In this document: positions 34,017-42,195 of the stretch, in pieces
Layout of the letters: each line of letters begins with the position of its first letter
How positions within the stretch are numbered: the stretch's first letter is position 1
NCBI GenBank assembly: GCA_028288595.1
Contig: JAQBNK010000048.1
Span: 1 to 60,209, forward strand
DNA length: 60,209 nucleotides
Origin: Chitinophagaceae bacterium
GTDB taxonomy: Bacteria; Bacteroidota; Bacteroidia; Chitinophagales; Chitinophagaceae
Direction: 5' to 3'
Translations under genes and position numbers: made by a program
Notes under the pieces: generated by a model
What the model was told of the DNA's origin: nothing
What the model saw: only the letters and a program-made list of their open reading frames with translations
The model's database searches: none

Positions 34017-34601
34017 ATGAATGATCTATCTCATCAAACCCTAAAACTTTTCATGGTATTGACAGGCTGCAAACCTTCCGGCAGGCATACTGAACAGCAT
34101 GACATTTTTTTCGGTGTGGCAAATAAACTAAGTGAACTCGTTCCCGGTATTATTGCTTCGTGGCCCGAAACAAATAAAATACATGTGGACGCCTGGCGGG
34201 AAGTAACAGCCATCGATCAATATTCGGTAAAGGTGGTTCCTAAAATGAATGGCGGTGAAAAAACAAGCGGGCTTAAACTATTTTTTATAAATCTGGGCGG
34301 CTACAAAAGAAATGAGTTTGAAGAATATCATTACAAAATCATAGTTGCGGCTAAAGACCTGGCCGGTGCTATTCATCAATCAAAACAAACTGCTTTTTAT
34401 AAACATACCGGTTTCGAAAATGCGCATTCGCATGTGGATGATAAATACGGCATAGATGTAGACGACGCTTACGAGATAGAAGACCTGTTGCCTCTTGCCA
34501 TGAAAGAAAAATTTACTATTGAAGTGTCTGAACATGCATCAACGCCAGACACAATTCATTTAGGCTATTTTAAAATGACTAACATTTTAGAAAATTTCTG
34601 A
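34017..34601 (+). CDS. DUF1543 family protein
   Basis: A 194-residue soluble protein. The start KLFMVLTGCKPSGRHTEQHD, then FGVANKLSELVPGI, and the block FFINLGGYKRNEFEEYHYKI match DUF1543 well. The family is often duplicated within one chain; here a second, weaker half is suggested after residue 100 (AHSHVDDKYGIDVDDAYEI). No function is known. Last gene of the forward run, convergent with the Gfo/Idh gene 58 bp away. Confidence 0.8.
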   Translation: MNDLSHQTLKLFMVLTGCKPSGRHTEQHDIFFGVANKLSELVPGIIASWPETNKIHVDAWREVTAIDQYSVKVVPKMNGGEKTSGLKLFFINLGGYKRNEFEEYHYKIIVAAKDLAGAIHQSKQTAFYKHTGFENAHSHVDDKYGIDVDDAYEIEDLLPLAMKEKFTIEVSEHASTPDTIHLGYFKMTNILENF

Positions 34602-34659
34602 GCTAAAGAAACACTGATCCATTCTTAATAATGCTTCATTACTAATATCACTTCATAGT

Positions 34660-35973
34660 TTAAATCATCGGCTCCCACCCTTTCTCATATTCTCTTCTCC
34701 ATAATTTCATCGCATCCCTGTCATTTAAAATATGACCATTCGAAGGATCGCAATGCAAGGTCCGGCCGGTGCGCTGTGCAATATTTGCAAGATGACAAAG
34801 CAGTATTGACTTCTGCATTTCTGTAACCGGTGAATTGATCTTTGCATCACCACGGATGCCATCGATAAAGTTCTGGAAATGATAGAGTTCAAGATCGCCG
34901 CTGGCGCTTACCGGATTATTAGGGTCTGCCTTAATATCAGCCTTAATATCTTTCATCAGTTTCCTCGCAGTATCGAAGATCTTATAGTTACCGTTACCAT
35001 CGTTTACCAGCGTCCCTTTATCACCATAAATAACAAAACCGCGACCCGAGCCTTCTACGGGAAAATTACTGCAACTGCGGCCCTCCCATGTGATAGTAGC
35101 TTTATCACCAAATTCAAAAGATGCATTTTGTGTATCGGGTGTTTCCCAGTCATCTTTAAAAGCATAACGTCCACCGGCAGAAGTAACTTTTGTCGGGTAA
35201 TCTACTCCTAAGAACCAACGGCAGCAATCTACTTCGTGTGTTGCATTGTTGCATGTTTCAGAAGTACCCCAGTGCCAGAACCAGTGCCAGTTATAATGAA
35301 CGAGATTGTCTTTGTATTCTCTTCGCGGAGCCGGCCCCTGCCAGAGATCAAAATCAAGCGTAGACGGTACGGGTATAACTTTTCCAATCCCGATCGATTT
35401 GCGGTTATTCGTATACCATGCTTTACCCATGTAAGCATTTCCTATAATACCGTTACGCACATCCAATGCAGCCTGCTGCAAGGTTGGAAATGAACGGCGC
35501 TGGTTACCCATCTGCACGAGTTTGTTATATTTCACCATGGCCTGCGAAAGCAACTCGCCTTCATAAGGATTATGCCCGCAGGGTTTTTCTACATACACAT
35601 GTTTATCATGCGTAACACCTAATATGGCGGCGGGTGCGTGCCAGTGGTCAGGCGCTGCGATCACCAATGCATCAAAATCTTTTTGTGCAACCAGCTTACG
35701 AATATCTTTTACAACCGTTGGTTTTCTTGCAGCATTTGCAAAAGGCTTTAATCCATTCTTAATGGCGCCATCTTCTACATCGCAGATATAGGCGATCTCT
35801 ACATTCTGCAATTTTGAAAATGATTCGGTGAGATAAGCGCCGCGGCTGTTTACTCCCATCATTGCTAAAACAACTTTGTTGCTCGGAGCATTTTTCCCGA
35901 AGACAGGAAAGTTGAGAATGGTTATCCCTGCAGTAGCGAGGGAAGTGTTTTTGATGAAGTCTCTTCTTTGCAT
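34660..35973 (-). CDS. Tat-exported Gfo/Idh/MocA family oxidoreductase
   Basis: A 437-residue exported oxidoreductase. Twin arginines at 3-4 (MQRRDFIKNTSLATAGI) start a short Tat signal. Core motifs are VVLAMMGVNSRGAYL (Rossmann), YVEKPCGHNPYEG and the active-site block HWGTSETCNNATHEVDCCRW, with Thr-His. This is the branch often found beside DUF1080 genes in Bacteroidota, and the double-DUF1080 gene lies 86 bp upstream on the same strand. Together they resemble a second oxidise-then-cleave pair, separate from the larger island at the window start. Confidence 0.85.
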   Translation of the reverse strand: MQRRDFIKNTSLATAGITILNFPVFGKNAPSNKVVLAMMGVNSRGAYLTESFSKLQNVEIAYICDVEDGAIKNGLKPFANAARKPTVVKDIRKLVAQKDFDALVIAAPDHWHAPAAILGVTHDKHVYVEKPCGHNPYEGELLSQAMVKYNKLVQMGNQRRSFPTLQQAALDVRNGIIGNAYMGKAWYTNNRKSIGIGKVIPVPSTLDFDLWQGPAPRREYKDNLVHYNWHWFWHWGTSETCNNATHEVDCCRWFLGVDYPTKVTSAGGRYAFKDDWETPDTQNASFEFGDKATITWEGRSCSNFPVEGSGRGFVIYGDKGTLVNDGNGNYKIFDTARKLMKDIKADIKADPNNPVSASGDLELYHFQNFIDGIRGDAKINSPVTEMQKSILLCHLANIAQRTGRTLHCDPSNGHILNDRDAMKLWRREYEKGWEPMI

Positions 35974-36059
35974 GAGTTATTTTGTTTTCGCTAAAGGCTT
36001 GAAGAAGTCAAAATTCAAAATTAAAAAGTCAAAAAAATACAGGGAACCCTTTTGAATTT

Positions 36060-37439
36060 TTACTTTTGATTTTGCAGTGTTTTGATTTTAATATTTTTAA
36101 AGCTTACATCATGCCCGTGGTCCTGCAGTAAAATATATCCTGCCGGTGTTTCTCCAAAATCTTTTACATTTTTAAACTTGCTTAAAGCAACGACATCACG
36201 AAATGCCTGCGAGCCTCTTTCGTATTCAAGGACTTTTATTCCGTTTAAATAATGTTCTACATGATTGTTTGGATATACAACAACACGGCCCGTATTCCAT
36301 TGTCCGATAGGATGAATAAAACGCTCCTGTTTTTTTGCCGGAATTAAATCATACAGTGAAGCAAGGGTTCTGTCACCATCACGGCCTAACTTTGCATCAG
36401 GATGCACTTTATCATCAAGCACCTGGAACTCTAGTCCCAATGCTGATCCCGGCTTATTATCTTCAACCGTAACAAAATATTTTAAACCGCTGTTGGCGCC
36501 TGTGCTCATTTTAAAATCGAATGAAAGATCGAACACTGAATACTTATCAGTAGTAATAATATCGCCGCCGCTGGGCTCATTTGTTCCTCCGGCAGATGCA
36601 ACATTTAATGTTCCGTCTTTTACGGCCCAGCCCTTGGCAGGAAATACTTTTCTTCCTGCACTTACCCAGCCATTCGAAGTTTTCCCATCAAATAATAATT
36701 TCCATCCATCTCTTTTTTCATAACCGGTTAATGTGTTGGATACATTACTGAACACATAAATGCCGGGAGGAAAAGATGTTGGTTGCAAACCCGTGGTTTT
36801 AATTTTGATATTTTTATAATGAACTTTTTCGCCAGCGAATTTCGGGTTGCTGACGGCATGCACCTGTAAAGCGATAAACCCGGTTTTATCCATCGTATCA
36901 ACCACATAAGCAACAGGGATATTATTGATCCATGTTTTCATTTCATTACCAATAACTTCCATTTTTATATGATTGTACTCTCCCACTCTAAAAGCATTCT
37001 GGCCCTTTGGATTATAAGAGGAAGGATATAACCAGTCACGCCGGCCCTCATCATAAATACCGCCGGACCATTTTCTTGAAGAGGGATCGATCTCGAACTG
37101 CTTCCCATAAACCAGTCCTTTACCTCCATGGCCGGCAGGATCATAATGACTTCTCACCTGAACGCCGGAGTTGCTGCTGGTATCCTCGATCTTTACATCC
37201 ATCTCCAAAATAAAATCTTTGAATTCTTTTTCCGTAACTAAAAAAGTATTGCCTGGGTTGGTAACTGTTGTTCCTACAATTTCTCCGTTCTGCACCTGGT
37301 AATCCGCGGTACCTGCAAGTCGCTTCCAGCCGTTGAGTGTTTTACCGTCGAACAAATTTGTCCAGCCATTTTTTGACTGTGCATTAAGATGAGTGAGCGA
37401 AAAAGAAACGAGGAGAAAAAGACAAATGAGTTTTTTCAT
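36060..37439 (-). CDS. Secreted protein with two DUF1080 domains
   Basis: A 459-residue protein when started at MKKLICLFLLVSFSLTHLNA, which is a Sec signal peptide; an ATG four codons upstream is less likely. Two DUF1080 jelly rolls follow: domain 1 opens with WTNLFDGKTLNGWKRLAG (about 25-42), domain 2 with WKLLFDGKTSNGWVSAGR (about 245). Both end in 'VxFKNIKIKT' (near 212 and at the C-terminus). The duplication suggests two carbohydrate sites, one possibly binding. Upstream of, and same strand as, the Tat Gfo/Idh gene. Probably hydrolyses 3-keto-glycosides; substrate unknown. Confidence 0.85.
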   Translation of the reverse strand: MKKLICLFLLVSFSLTHLNAQSKNGWTNLFDGKTLNGWKRLAGTADYQVQNGEIVGTTVTNPGNTFLVTEKEFKDFILEMDVKIEDTSSNSGVQVRSHYDPAGHGGKGLVYGKQFEIDPSSRKWSGGIYDEGRRDWLYPSSYNPKGQNAFRVGEYNHIKMEVIGNEMKTWINNIPVAYVVDTMDKTGFIALQVHAVSNPKFAGEKVHYKNIKIKTTGLQPTSFPPGIYVFSNVSNTLTGYEKRDGWKLLFDGKTSNGWVSAGRKVFPAKGWAVKDGTLNVASAGGTNEPSGGDIITTDKYSVFDLSFDFKMSTGANSGLKYFVTVEDNKPGSALGLEFQVLDDKVHPDAKLGRDGDRTLASLYDLIPAKKQERFIHPIGQWNTGRVVVYPNNHVEHYLNGIKVLEYERGSQAFRDVVALSKFKNVKDFGETPAGYILLQDHGHDVSFKNIKIKTLQNQK

Positions 37440-37532
37440 ACAGCAGTGCATTAGCGTGGTAATTGGAAATAGTTATCTATAAATATAAGGACTTCCATGA
37501 AAGATTACAGAGTGGTTTTTTACCTTAGCGGT

Positions 37533-37985
37533 ATGAATAATAATGCAATTTATATCCTGCTGGCTTTCTTTACAGGTGCATTGATACCTGTTCAGGCAGC
37601 CACTAACACCGCGTTTGGGAAAACCGTTGGCAGCCCTTTTATAACCGGCATCATGGTATTTATAGTGGCGCTTATTCTTACCAGTGCTTATTTGCTGATC
37701 ACGAGGACACCGCTTCCCAGTCTTGCGCAATTAAGTAAAGCGCCGGCATTCAGCTATGCAGGCGGATTAGTAATGGCGTCCTATGTTATTATGATCACTT
37801 TTGTGGCGCCAAAATTAGGAGTTGGAAATGCGATTGCCTTAGTTGTAACAGGGCAAATATTTTCGGCGTTACTGATTGACCAATTTGGTTTATTTCATAG
37901 TACGATAAGAACAATTAATTTAACGAGACTTGCGGGTGCAGTAATGATGATAGCGGGAGTTTACTTAGTGATGAAAAGAAAATGA
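37533..37985 (+). CDS. DMT superfamily transporter (DUF606/YdcZ-like)
   Basis: About 150 residues if started at the Met of MNNNAIYILLAFFTGALIPV, which matches the family N-terminus; an in-frame ATG at 37497 adds 12 residues. Four or five hydrophobic segments are present. Motifs GALIPVQAATNTAFGK and VGNAIALVVTGQIFSALLID are diagnostic of the short DUF606 transporters, thought to be dimeric DMT-type exporters. Divergent from the DUF1080 gene. Confidence 0.83.
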   Translation: MNNNAIYILLAFFTGALIPVQAATNTAFGKTVGSPFITGIMVFIVALILTSAYLLITRTPLPSLAQLSKAPAFSYAGGLVMASYVIMITFVAPKLGVGNAIALVVTGQIFSALLIDQFGLFHSTIRTINLTRLAGAVMMIAGVYLVMKRK

Positions 37986-38010
37986 ATTTTGATGTACCGT
38001 GTAATTTAAT

Positions 38011-38099
38011 GTACGGTGTACGATGTACGACAGATCGAAAATCAGGGTAATTAAGCGCTTGTTAAGTTATCTTGCGGCGCACGTACATCGTACATCGCT
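38011..38099. repeat. Inverted repeat with 'gtacgatgtacg' words
   Basis: Arms 38011-38031 and 38079-38099 share TGTACGATGTACG as reverse complement. It lies between the convergent YdcZ-like and agmatine deiminase genes and just touches the stop of the latter. Likely a shared transcript end. Confidence 0.65.
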
Positions 38100-39147
38100 A
38101 CACCGCCGGTTCCTGCTGACTCAAACAATGAAAGCTGCCAAGGCCCCAGATCAGGTCTGTTGAATCAATGCCAACTACTTTCCTGCCTGAAAAACAAGAC
38201 TGAATAATGTTAAGCGCTTTTTCATCGCGGCTGCATCGGAAAGTTGGAACGATCACAGACTTATTCGAAATATAGAAATTAGCATAAGAAGCAGGTAACC
38301 GCTGCTCTTCATAGGTTATACATTCGGGCATGGGAAGTTCAACAATATTTAATTGTTTCCCGTTTATCAGCCGCATCCTTTTTAATTGTTGGAGATTATC
38401 CTGCAGCAACTCAAAATTTTCATCATGCTTATCTTCTTCGATCACCGTGATCACCGTATCACTATTAACAAAGCGAACCGTATCATCGATATGGCCATCT
38501 GTATCATCACCGATGATTCCTTCATCAATCCATAATATTTGCGCTGCACCATAATAATCCATTAAATATTTTTCAACCTGGTCCTGGTTTAAATGAGGAT
38601 TACGGTTTGGATTCAGCAGACAGGCAGTAGAAGTTAAAATAGTTCCTTCACCGTTAAATTCTACTGACCCTCCTTCCATGATAATACCGGGATAAAATAC
38701 AGGAATATCATAGTGTTTTGCAATACTGGTAGGGATCACATCATCCAGGTCATACGGCGGATATTTATTTCCCCAGGCGTTATAATCCCAGTCAACAATT
38801 ACTTTTTTTTGTTCTGCAGATGGATTGATCAAAAATGCGGGGCCATGATCCCGGCACCATGCATCGTTCGTTGGATGAAAATAAAAGTTAACGCGGTCCA
38901 TATCAATATTAGCATCCTGTAAATGCTTTACGGCAAATGTTTTCATTGCCTCATCATTTACATTAATGCAAACCTTTTCGCTAAGGGTGAGTTCTTTTAT
39001 AAATTCTACATAAGCCGGATAAATACTATGAATTTTTCCGGGCCATGAAGCTTCTTTATGGGGCCAGCTCAGCCAGGTCGCTTCATGCCTGGCAAATTCT
39101 GCAGGAAAGTAATAACCGAGTTCACGGGGCGTGGCAGGTGTGATCAT
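38098..39147 (-). CDS. aguA: Agmatine deiminase
   Basis: A 349-residue agmatine deiminase (agmatine to N-carbamoylputrescine), matching the family length of about 350-370. Visible landmarks are WCRDHGPAFLIN, IIMEGGSVEFNGEGT, DTDGHIDDTVRFV and the C-terminal catalytic block LIWGLGSFHCLSQQEP with the nucleophilic Cys. It lies 44 bp after the N-carbamoylputrescine amidase gene on the same strand, so the pair forms the agmatine route to putrescine. Arginine decarboxylase is not in the window. Confidence 0.93.
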   Translation of the reverse strand: MITPATPRELGYYFPAEFARHEATWLSWPHKEASWPGKIHSIYPAYVEFIKELTLSEKVCINVNDEAMKTFAVKHLQDANIDMDRVNFYFHPTNDAWCRDHGPAFLINPSAEQKKVIVDWDYNAWGNKYPPYDLDDVIPTSIAKHYDIPVFYPGIIMEGGSVEFNGEGTILTSTACLLNPNRNPHLNQDQVEKYLMDYYGAAQILWIDEGIIGDDTDGHIDDTVRFVNSDTVITVIEEDKHDENFELLQDNLQQLKRMRLINGKQLNIVELPMPECITYEEQRLPASYANFYISNKSVIVPTFRCSRDEKALNIIQSCFSGRKVVGIDSTDLIWGLGSFHCLSQQEPAV

Positions 39148-39191
39148 TTTGCGTTGAAATTAAAAGTTAGATGGCAGCTAATCGCAAAATA

Positions 39192-40061
39192 TTAATCAAT
39201 ATATCGCTTTGTGATCGGGTCGTAAGAATCGATGCGCCTGTCCCGGAGAAATGGCCAGTGGGTGCGATACCTGTCTGTTGCAGAAATATCCAATTCTTCA
39301 ACATGTGTTTCTTCGTTATCATGAGAAGCCTGGTATAATATTTTACCGAAAGGATTTGCCACGAATGATCCGCCCCAGAACTTCATCGCACCATTTTGCT
39401 CAAAACCAGTACGGTTAACACTCACTACATGAATACCATTTGCGATGGCATGACTGCGCTGAATAGTTTGCCATGCATTGTATTGTTCCAGGTTTGTTCC
39501 TTCATCCTGTGCAGTGGCCCATCCAATAGCGGTTGGATAAAATAAAATCTCTGCCCCCATTAGCGCAGTGATCCTCGCAGCTTCAGGATACCATTGATCC
39601 CAGCAGATGAGCACACCAATATTTGCAAATTTTGTTTTGAATATTTTATAACCAAGATCGCCGGGAGTAAAGTAAAATTTCTCATAAAAAGCAGGATCAT
39701 CAGGGATGTGCATCTTCCTGTATTTACCGAGGTAAGTTCCGTCTGCATCAATTACGGCGGTCGTATTATGATAAATACCCTGGGTTCTTTTTTCAAATAG
39801 TGAAGCAATGATTACCACTCCCAGTTCAGCCGCTACAGTACAAAGAGCATCCGTGGATGGCCCGGGAATGGACTCGGCCAGGTTAAAATTGTCGTAGTCT
39901 TCTGTATCGCAAAAATATAAAGATGTGAAAAGTTCCTGCAGGCAAATAACCTGTGCGCCTTTTGATGCAGCTTCTTTTATTTTCTGTATTGCCTTTTTTA
40001 AATTGGCAGCTTTATCCTGCTCACAACTCATTTGCACAAGACCCACTTTTACTTTGCTCAT
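39192..40061 (-). CDS. aguB: N-carbamoylputrescine amidase
   Basis: A 289-residue nitrilase-superfamily enzyme that releases putrescine, CO2 and ammonia from N-carbamoylputrescine. The catalytic triad is visible: Glu43 in ICLQELF, Lys116 in YRKMHIP and Cys153 in LICWDQWYPEAAR. The ending YRTHWPFLRDRRIDSYDPI is typical of AguB. Operon with aguA. A -7-like element (TAATTTTG on the reverse strand, 40079-40086) lies just upstream, but no good -33 was found. Confidence 0.93.
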   Translation of the reverse strand: MSKVKVGLVQMSCEQDKAANLKKAIQKIKEAASKGAQVICLQELFTSLYFCDTEDYDNFNLAESIPGPSTDALCTVAAELGVVIIASLFEKRTQGIYHNTTAVIDADGTYLGKYRKMHIPDDPAFYEKFYFTPGDLGYKIFKTKFANIGVLICWDQWYPEAARITALMGAEILFYPTAIGWATAQDEGTNLEQYNAWQTIQRSHAIANGIHVVSVNRTGFEQNGAMKFWGGSFVANPFGKILYQASHDNEETHVEELDISATDRYRTHWPFLRDRRIDSYDPITKRYID

Positions 40062-40078
40062 GGCGTAAAAATAAGCTG

Positions 40079-40086
40079 CAAAATTA
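40079..40086 (-). promoter_or_regulatory. Candidate -7 element upstream of aguB
   Basis: TAATTTTG on the reverse strand fits TAnnTTTG. It lies 18 bases before the ATG. No TTG is seen at the usual spacing, so the call rests on the -7 element alone. Confidence 0.3.
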
Positions 40087-40101
40087 TAAGAGCTTAGTTA
40101 T

Positions 40102-40209
40102 TTAACCTTGTTTTTCGCACTGGTAATGAATAAGCCAGTTTTGTTTCCATGTTTTGCCGCTATCTGTAGTCGCTTCCCATTGCCAGTCGAATGCATCGGC
40201 ACTGGAATA
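40102..40209 (-). pseudogene. C-terminal relic of a lost gene
   Basis: Thirty-five codons ending in a stop read protein-like sequence (DAFDWQWEATTDSGKTWKQN then WLIHYQCEKQG). The W-x-WE-x-S/T-x-DxGKTW pattern resembles the C-terminal strand pair of small secreted or DUF1579-like proteins. An in-frame stop lies directly before it and there is no start, so it is a fragment. The rest of the gene is not found nearby. Confidence 0.55.
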
Positions 40210-40262
40210 TTATTTTAGAAAAATGACTGATTAAAATGGTAATTTACCGTAAACCTCCGGAC

Positions 40263-40799
40263 ATGAAATATCTCCTATATTTTGCAATGGTAAGCTCAAT
40301 AAGTTTAAGCTCAGTGGCCCAGTCTTCTCCCGAAGCAGCGCAGGATATTTTAAGATCTGCTTATAAACAAGCTGCAAAAGAAAATAAAAAAGTGTTCGTG
40401 ATCTTTCATGCATCCTGGTGCGGCTGGTGCCATAAAATGGATACTGCGATGAACGATGAAAGCTGCAGAAAATTATTTAATGATAATTATGTGATCCGGC
40501 ATTTGGATGTGATGGAAACCAATGAGAAAAAAGCGCTTGAGAATCCCGGCGCAATGGATATCATGAAAGAATATGGCGGCGATAATGGAGGTATTCCTTT
40601 CTGGCTGGTTTTTGATGAAGATGGGAAACTGCTCGCAGATTCGCACATGAAAGCCGGTGTAAATACAGGATGCCCGGCAAGTAAAGAAGAGATCGATTAT
40701 TTTTTACAAGTCTTGCAAAAAACCTCTTCTTTAAACGACAGGCAACTGATTGCAATTAAAAAGCGGTTCTCAAAAATAAATGGCTTAACGGGTAATTAG
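40263..40799 (+). CDS. Secreted thioredoxin-fold protein with CGWC motif
   Basis: A 178-residue protein when started at MKYLLYFAMVSSISLSSVAQ, a Sec signal peptide. The thioredoxin-like domain has the redox pair in FHASWCGWCHKMDTAMND (Cys53 and Cys56). This group resembles the C-terminal domain of DsbD and periplasmic disulfide reductants. Stand-alone; the convergent small gene ends four bases inside its 3' end. Confidence 0.85.
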   Translation: MKYLLYFAMVSSISLSSVAQSSPEAAQDILRSAYKQAAKENKKVFVIFHASWCGWCHKMDTAMNDESCRKLFNDNYVIRHLDVMETNEKKALENPGAMDIMKEYGGDNGGIPFWLVFDEDGKLLADSHMKAGVNTGCPASKEEIDYFLQVLQKTSSLNDRQLIAIKKRFSKINGLTGN

Positions 40800-40993
40800 A
40801 CCAAATCTGTTTTATCCTCTCCTAACCGTGCGGTTTCACCTTCATCCAAATCATCATTCGGACTATGGATGCTGAGGTCAGCATCACCTGCAATATCTTT
40901 TTCTGACTGCTCCAACGCATGATTTATATGTTCAGGATCATTTGATTTATTATCCGGGCTTTCGTTCTTGCGTGGCTCTTTATACGTATACAT
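40796..40993 (-). CDS. Small acidic protein of unknown function
   Basis: A 65-residue, highly charged, probably disordered protein (Asp/Glu-rich; EQSEKDIAGDADLSIHSPND). It has no hydrophobic segment. Its stop overlaps the end of the thioredoxin-fold gene by four bases. I recognise no family; kept because the open frame is clean and its upstream region is free of other genes. Confidence 0.5.
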   Translation of the reverse strand: MYTYKEPRKNESPDNKSNDPEHINHALEQSEKDIAGDADLSIHSPNDDLDEGETARLGEDKTDLV

Positions 40994-41202
40994 AAATCTT
41001 GTTTCATTAAGAGGACAAAAATTTGTGCCAGTATTTTAATACCATGGTAATAATCGCCAGCCGGCTGGAAGAACAGACGAAGTAAAATAAAGGGAAGCGG
41101 AAGGTCTTACAATGAATTGAATTTCTGCCAGGGTTGAATAAAAAGCAGGCTGTGTTAAGGTAGCGTTTCCGAATTGAAATTGCAATACCCGTAATGATGT
41201 TT

Positions 41203-41967
41203 TTATTTTACCCTGCTGAAATTGATGATGCTTTCCGTAAGCTCCAGATAAATTTTTTGAAGATTAGGATAGGCTGATAAAATTTCAGCATGCGCATTAA
41301 TAGTTACACCATCGCCTCTTACAGCCGGGCCGGTTTGCATATTATTTGGAGAAAATTCTTTCAGCCTCGTAGCGGTCTCTTCAATTAAGGGATAGAGTAT
41401 ATTAAACGGAAGTTCTTCCATATCACAAAAACGTTCACCCAGTGCATACAAATGATTAACGAAGTTGGAAACAAAGACCGCAGCTACGTGTAATTTCAAT
41501 CTTTGCTCATCTCCTGCGTATTCAACAGCGGGTGAAAGTGTTTCAGCAAAAGAGCGTATGGTTTCCAGTATTTTTTCATCTGAACCATCAATTAATAATG
41601 GCACGGCGGCATCAAGCTTATTTTTCCGGAGACTCTGCAAGGGATATAAAACACCATAGTTTTTTGAAACAGGCTCCAGGATATGGATGGAAGCAGAACC
41701 AGTTGTATGAACAACGAGTTTGGTATCGAGATAAATTTCTTTACTTAATATGGGCAACACATCATCACTAACAGCAAGGATATAAATATCACCTTCAGGA
41801 TTCAATAAGGTGATGTCATTAATAAAGGTTGCATTTAAAGAGGCGGCCAGCTCTTGTGCATTGCCTGTATTGCGGCTAAAAACCTGGATAATACTGTTCC
41901 CGCCTTTAACCATCTTATGAGCCAGGACCGTTGCCACGTTCCCCGAACCAATTAAAACCACTTTCAT
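41203..41967 (-). CDS. DUF2520 Rossmann-fold protein (ketopantoate reductase/F420-oxidoreductase-like)
   Basis: A 254-residue protein with an N-terminal NADP-binding fold (VVLIGSGNVATVLAHKM) and a helical C-terminal DUF2520 domain (LKLHVAAVFVSNFVNHLYAL). The block YGVLYPLQSLRKNKL is typical. The family looks like a small dehydrogenase with an unknown substrate. It is divergent from topA across 228 bp. Confidence 0.84.
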   Translation of the reverse strand: MKVVLIGSGNVATVLAHKMVKGGNSIIQVFSRNTGNAQELAASLNATFINDITLLNPEGDIYILAVSDDVLPILSKEIYLDTKLVVHTTGSASIHILEPVSKNYGVLYPLQSLRKNKLDAAVPLLIDGSDEKILETIRSFAETLSPAVEYAGDEQRLKLHVAAVFVSNFVNHLYALGERFCDMEELPFNILYPLIEETATRLKEFSPNNMQTGPAVRGDGVTINAHAEILSAYPNLQKIYLELTESIINFSRVK

Positions 41968-42109
41968 AAAGTAAAATTAGATAAGACGAGCTTGTCAGCA
42001 TTATATGACTGAAAATCAGGCCAGATATTAAAAAGATACTATTTTTCGAAGACTTCATCTGGCCGTTTTTTTGCGTTTTCACCGTTTAAACTAATATTGC
42101 AAGGTTGGA

Positions 42110-42187
42110 AATTCAAAAGGCAAAAGTCAAAAGTCAAAAATTTGACCCGCTTTTTCTTTTGAATCCTGACTTTTGAATTTTGAATTA
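42110..42187. repeat. Inverted repeat with 'aaaagtcaaaagtcaaa' words upstream of topA
   Basis: Arms about 42110-42140 and 42151-42187, imperfect reverse complements. The right arm ends ten bases before the topA ATG, so it lies in the leader rather than at a gene end. It could affect topA mRNA stability or translation. Confidence 0.65.
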
Positions 42188-42195
42188 TAAACTGA

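Noticed and set aside
36005-36060. Another word-repeat inverted repeat ('aaaattcaaaa')
   Set aside because: Pairing is weak and part of it lies in the coding end of the double-DUF1080 gene; not counted with the clear cases.
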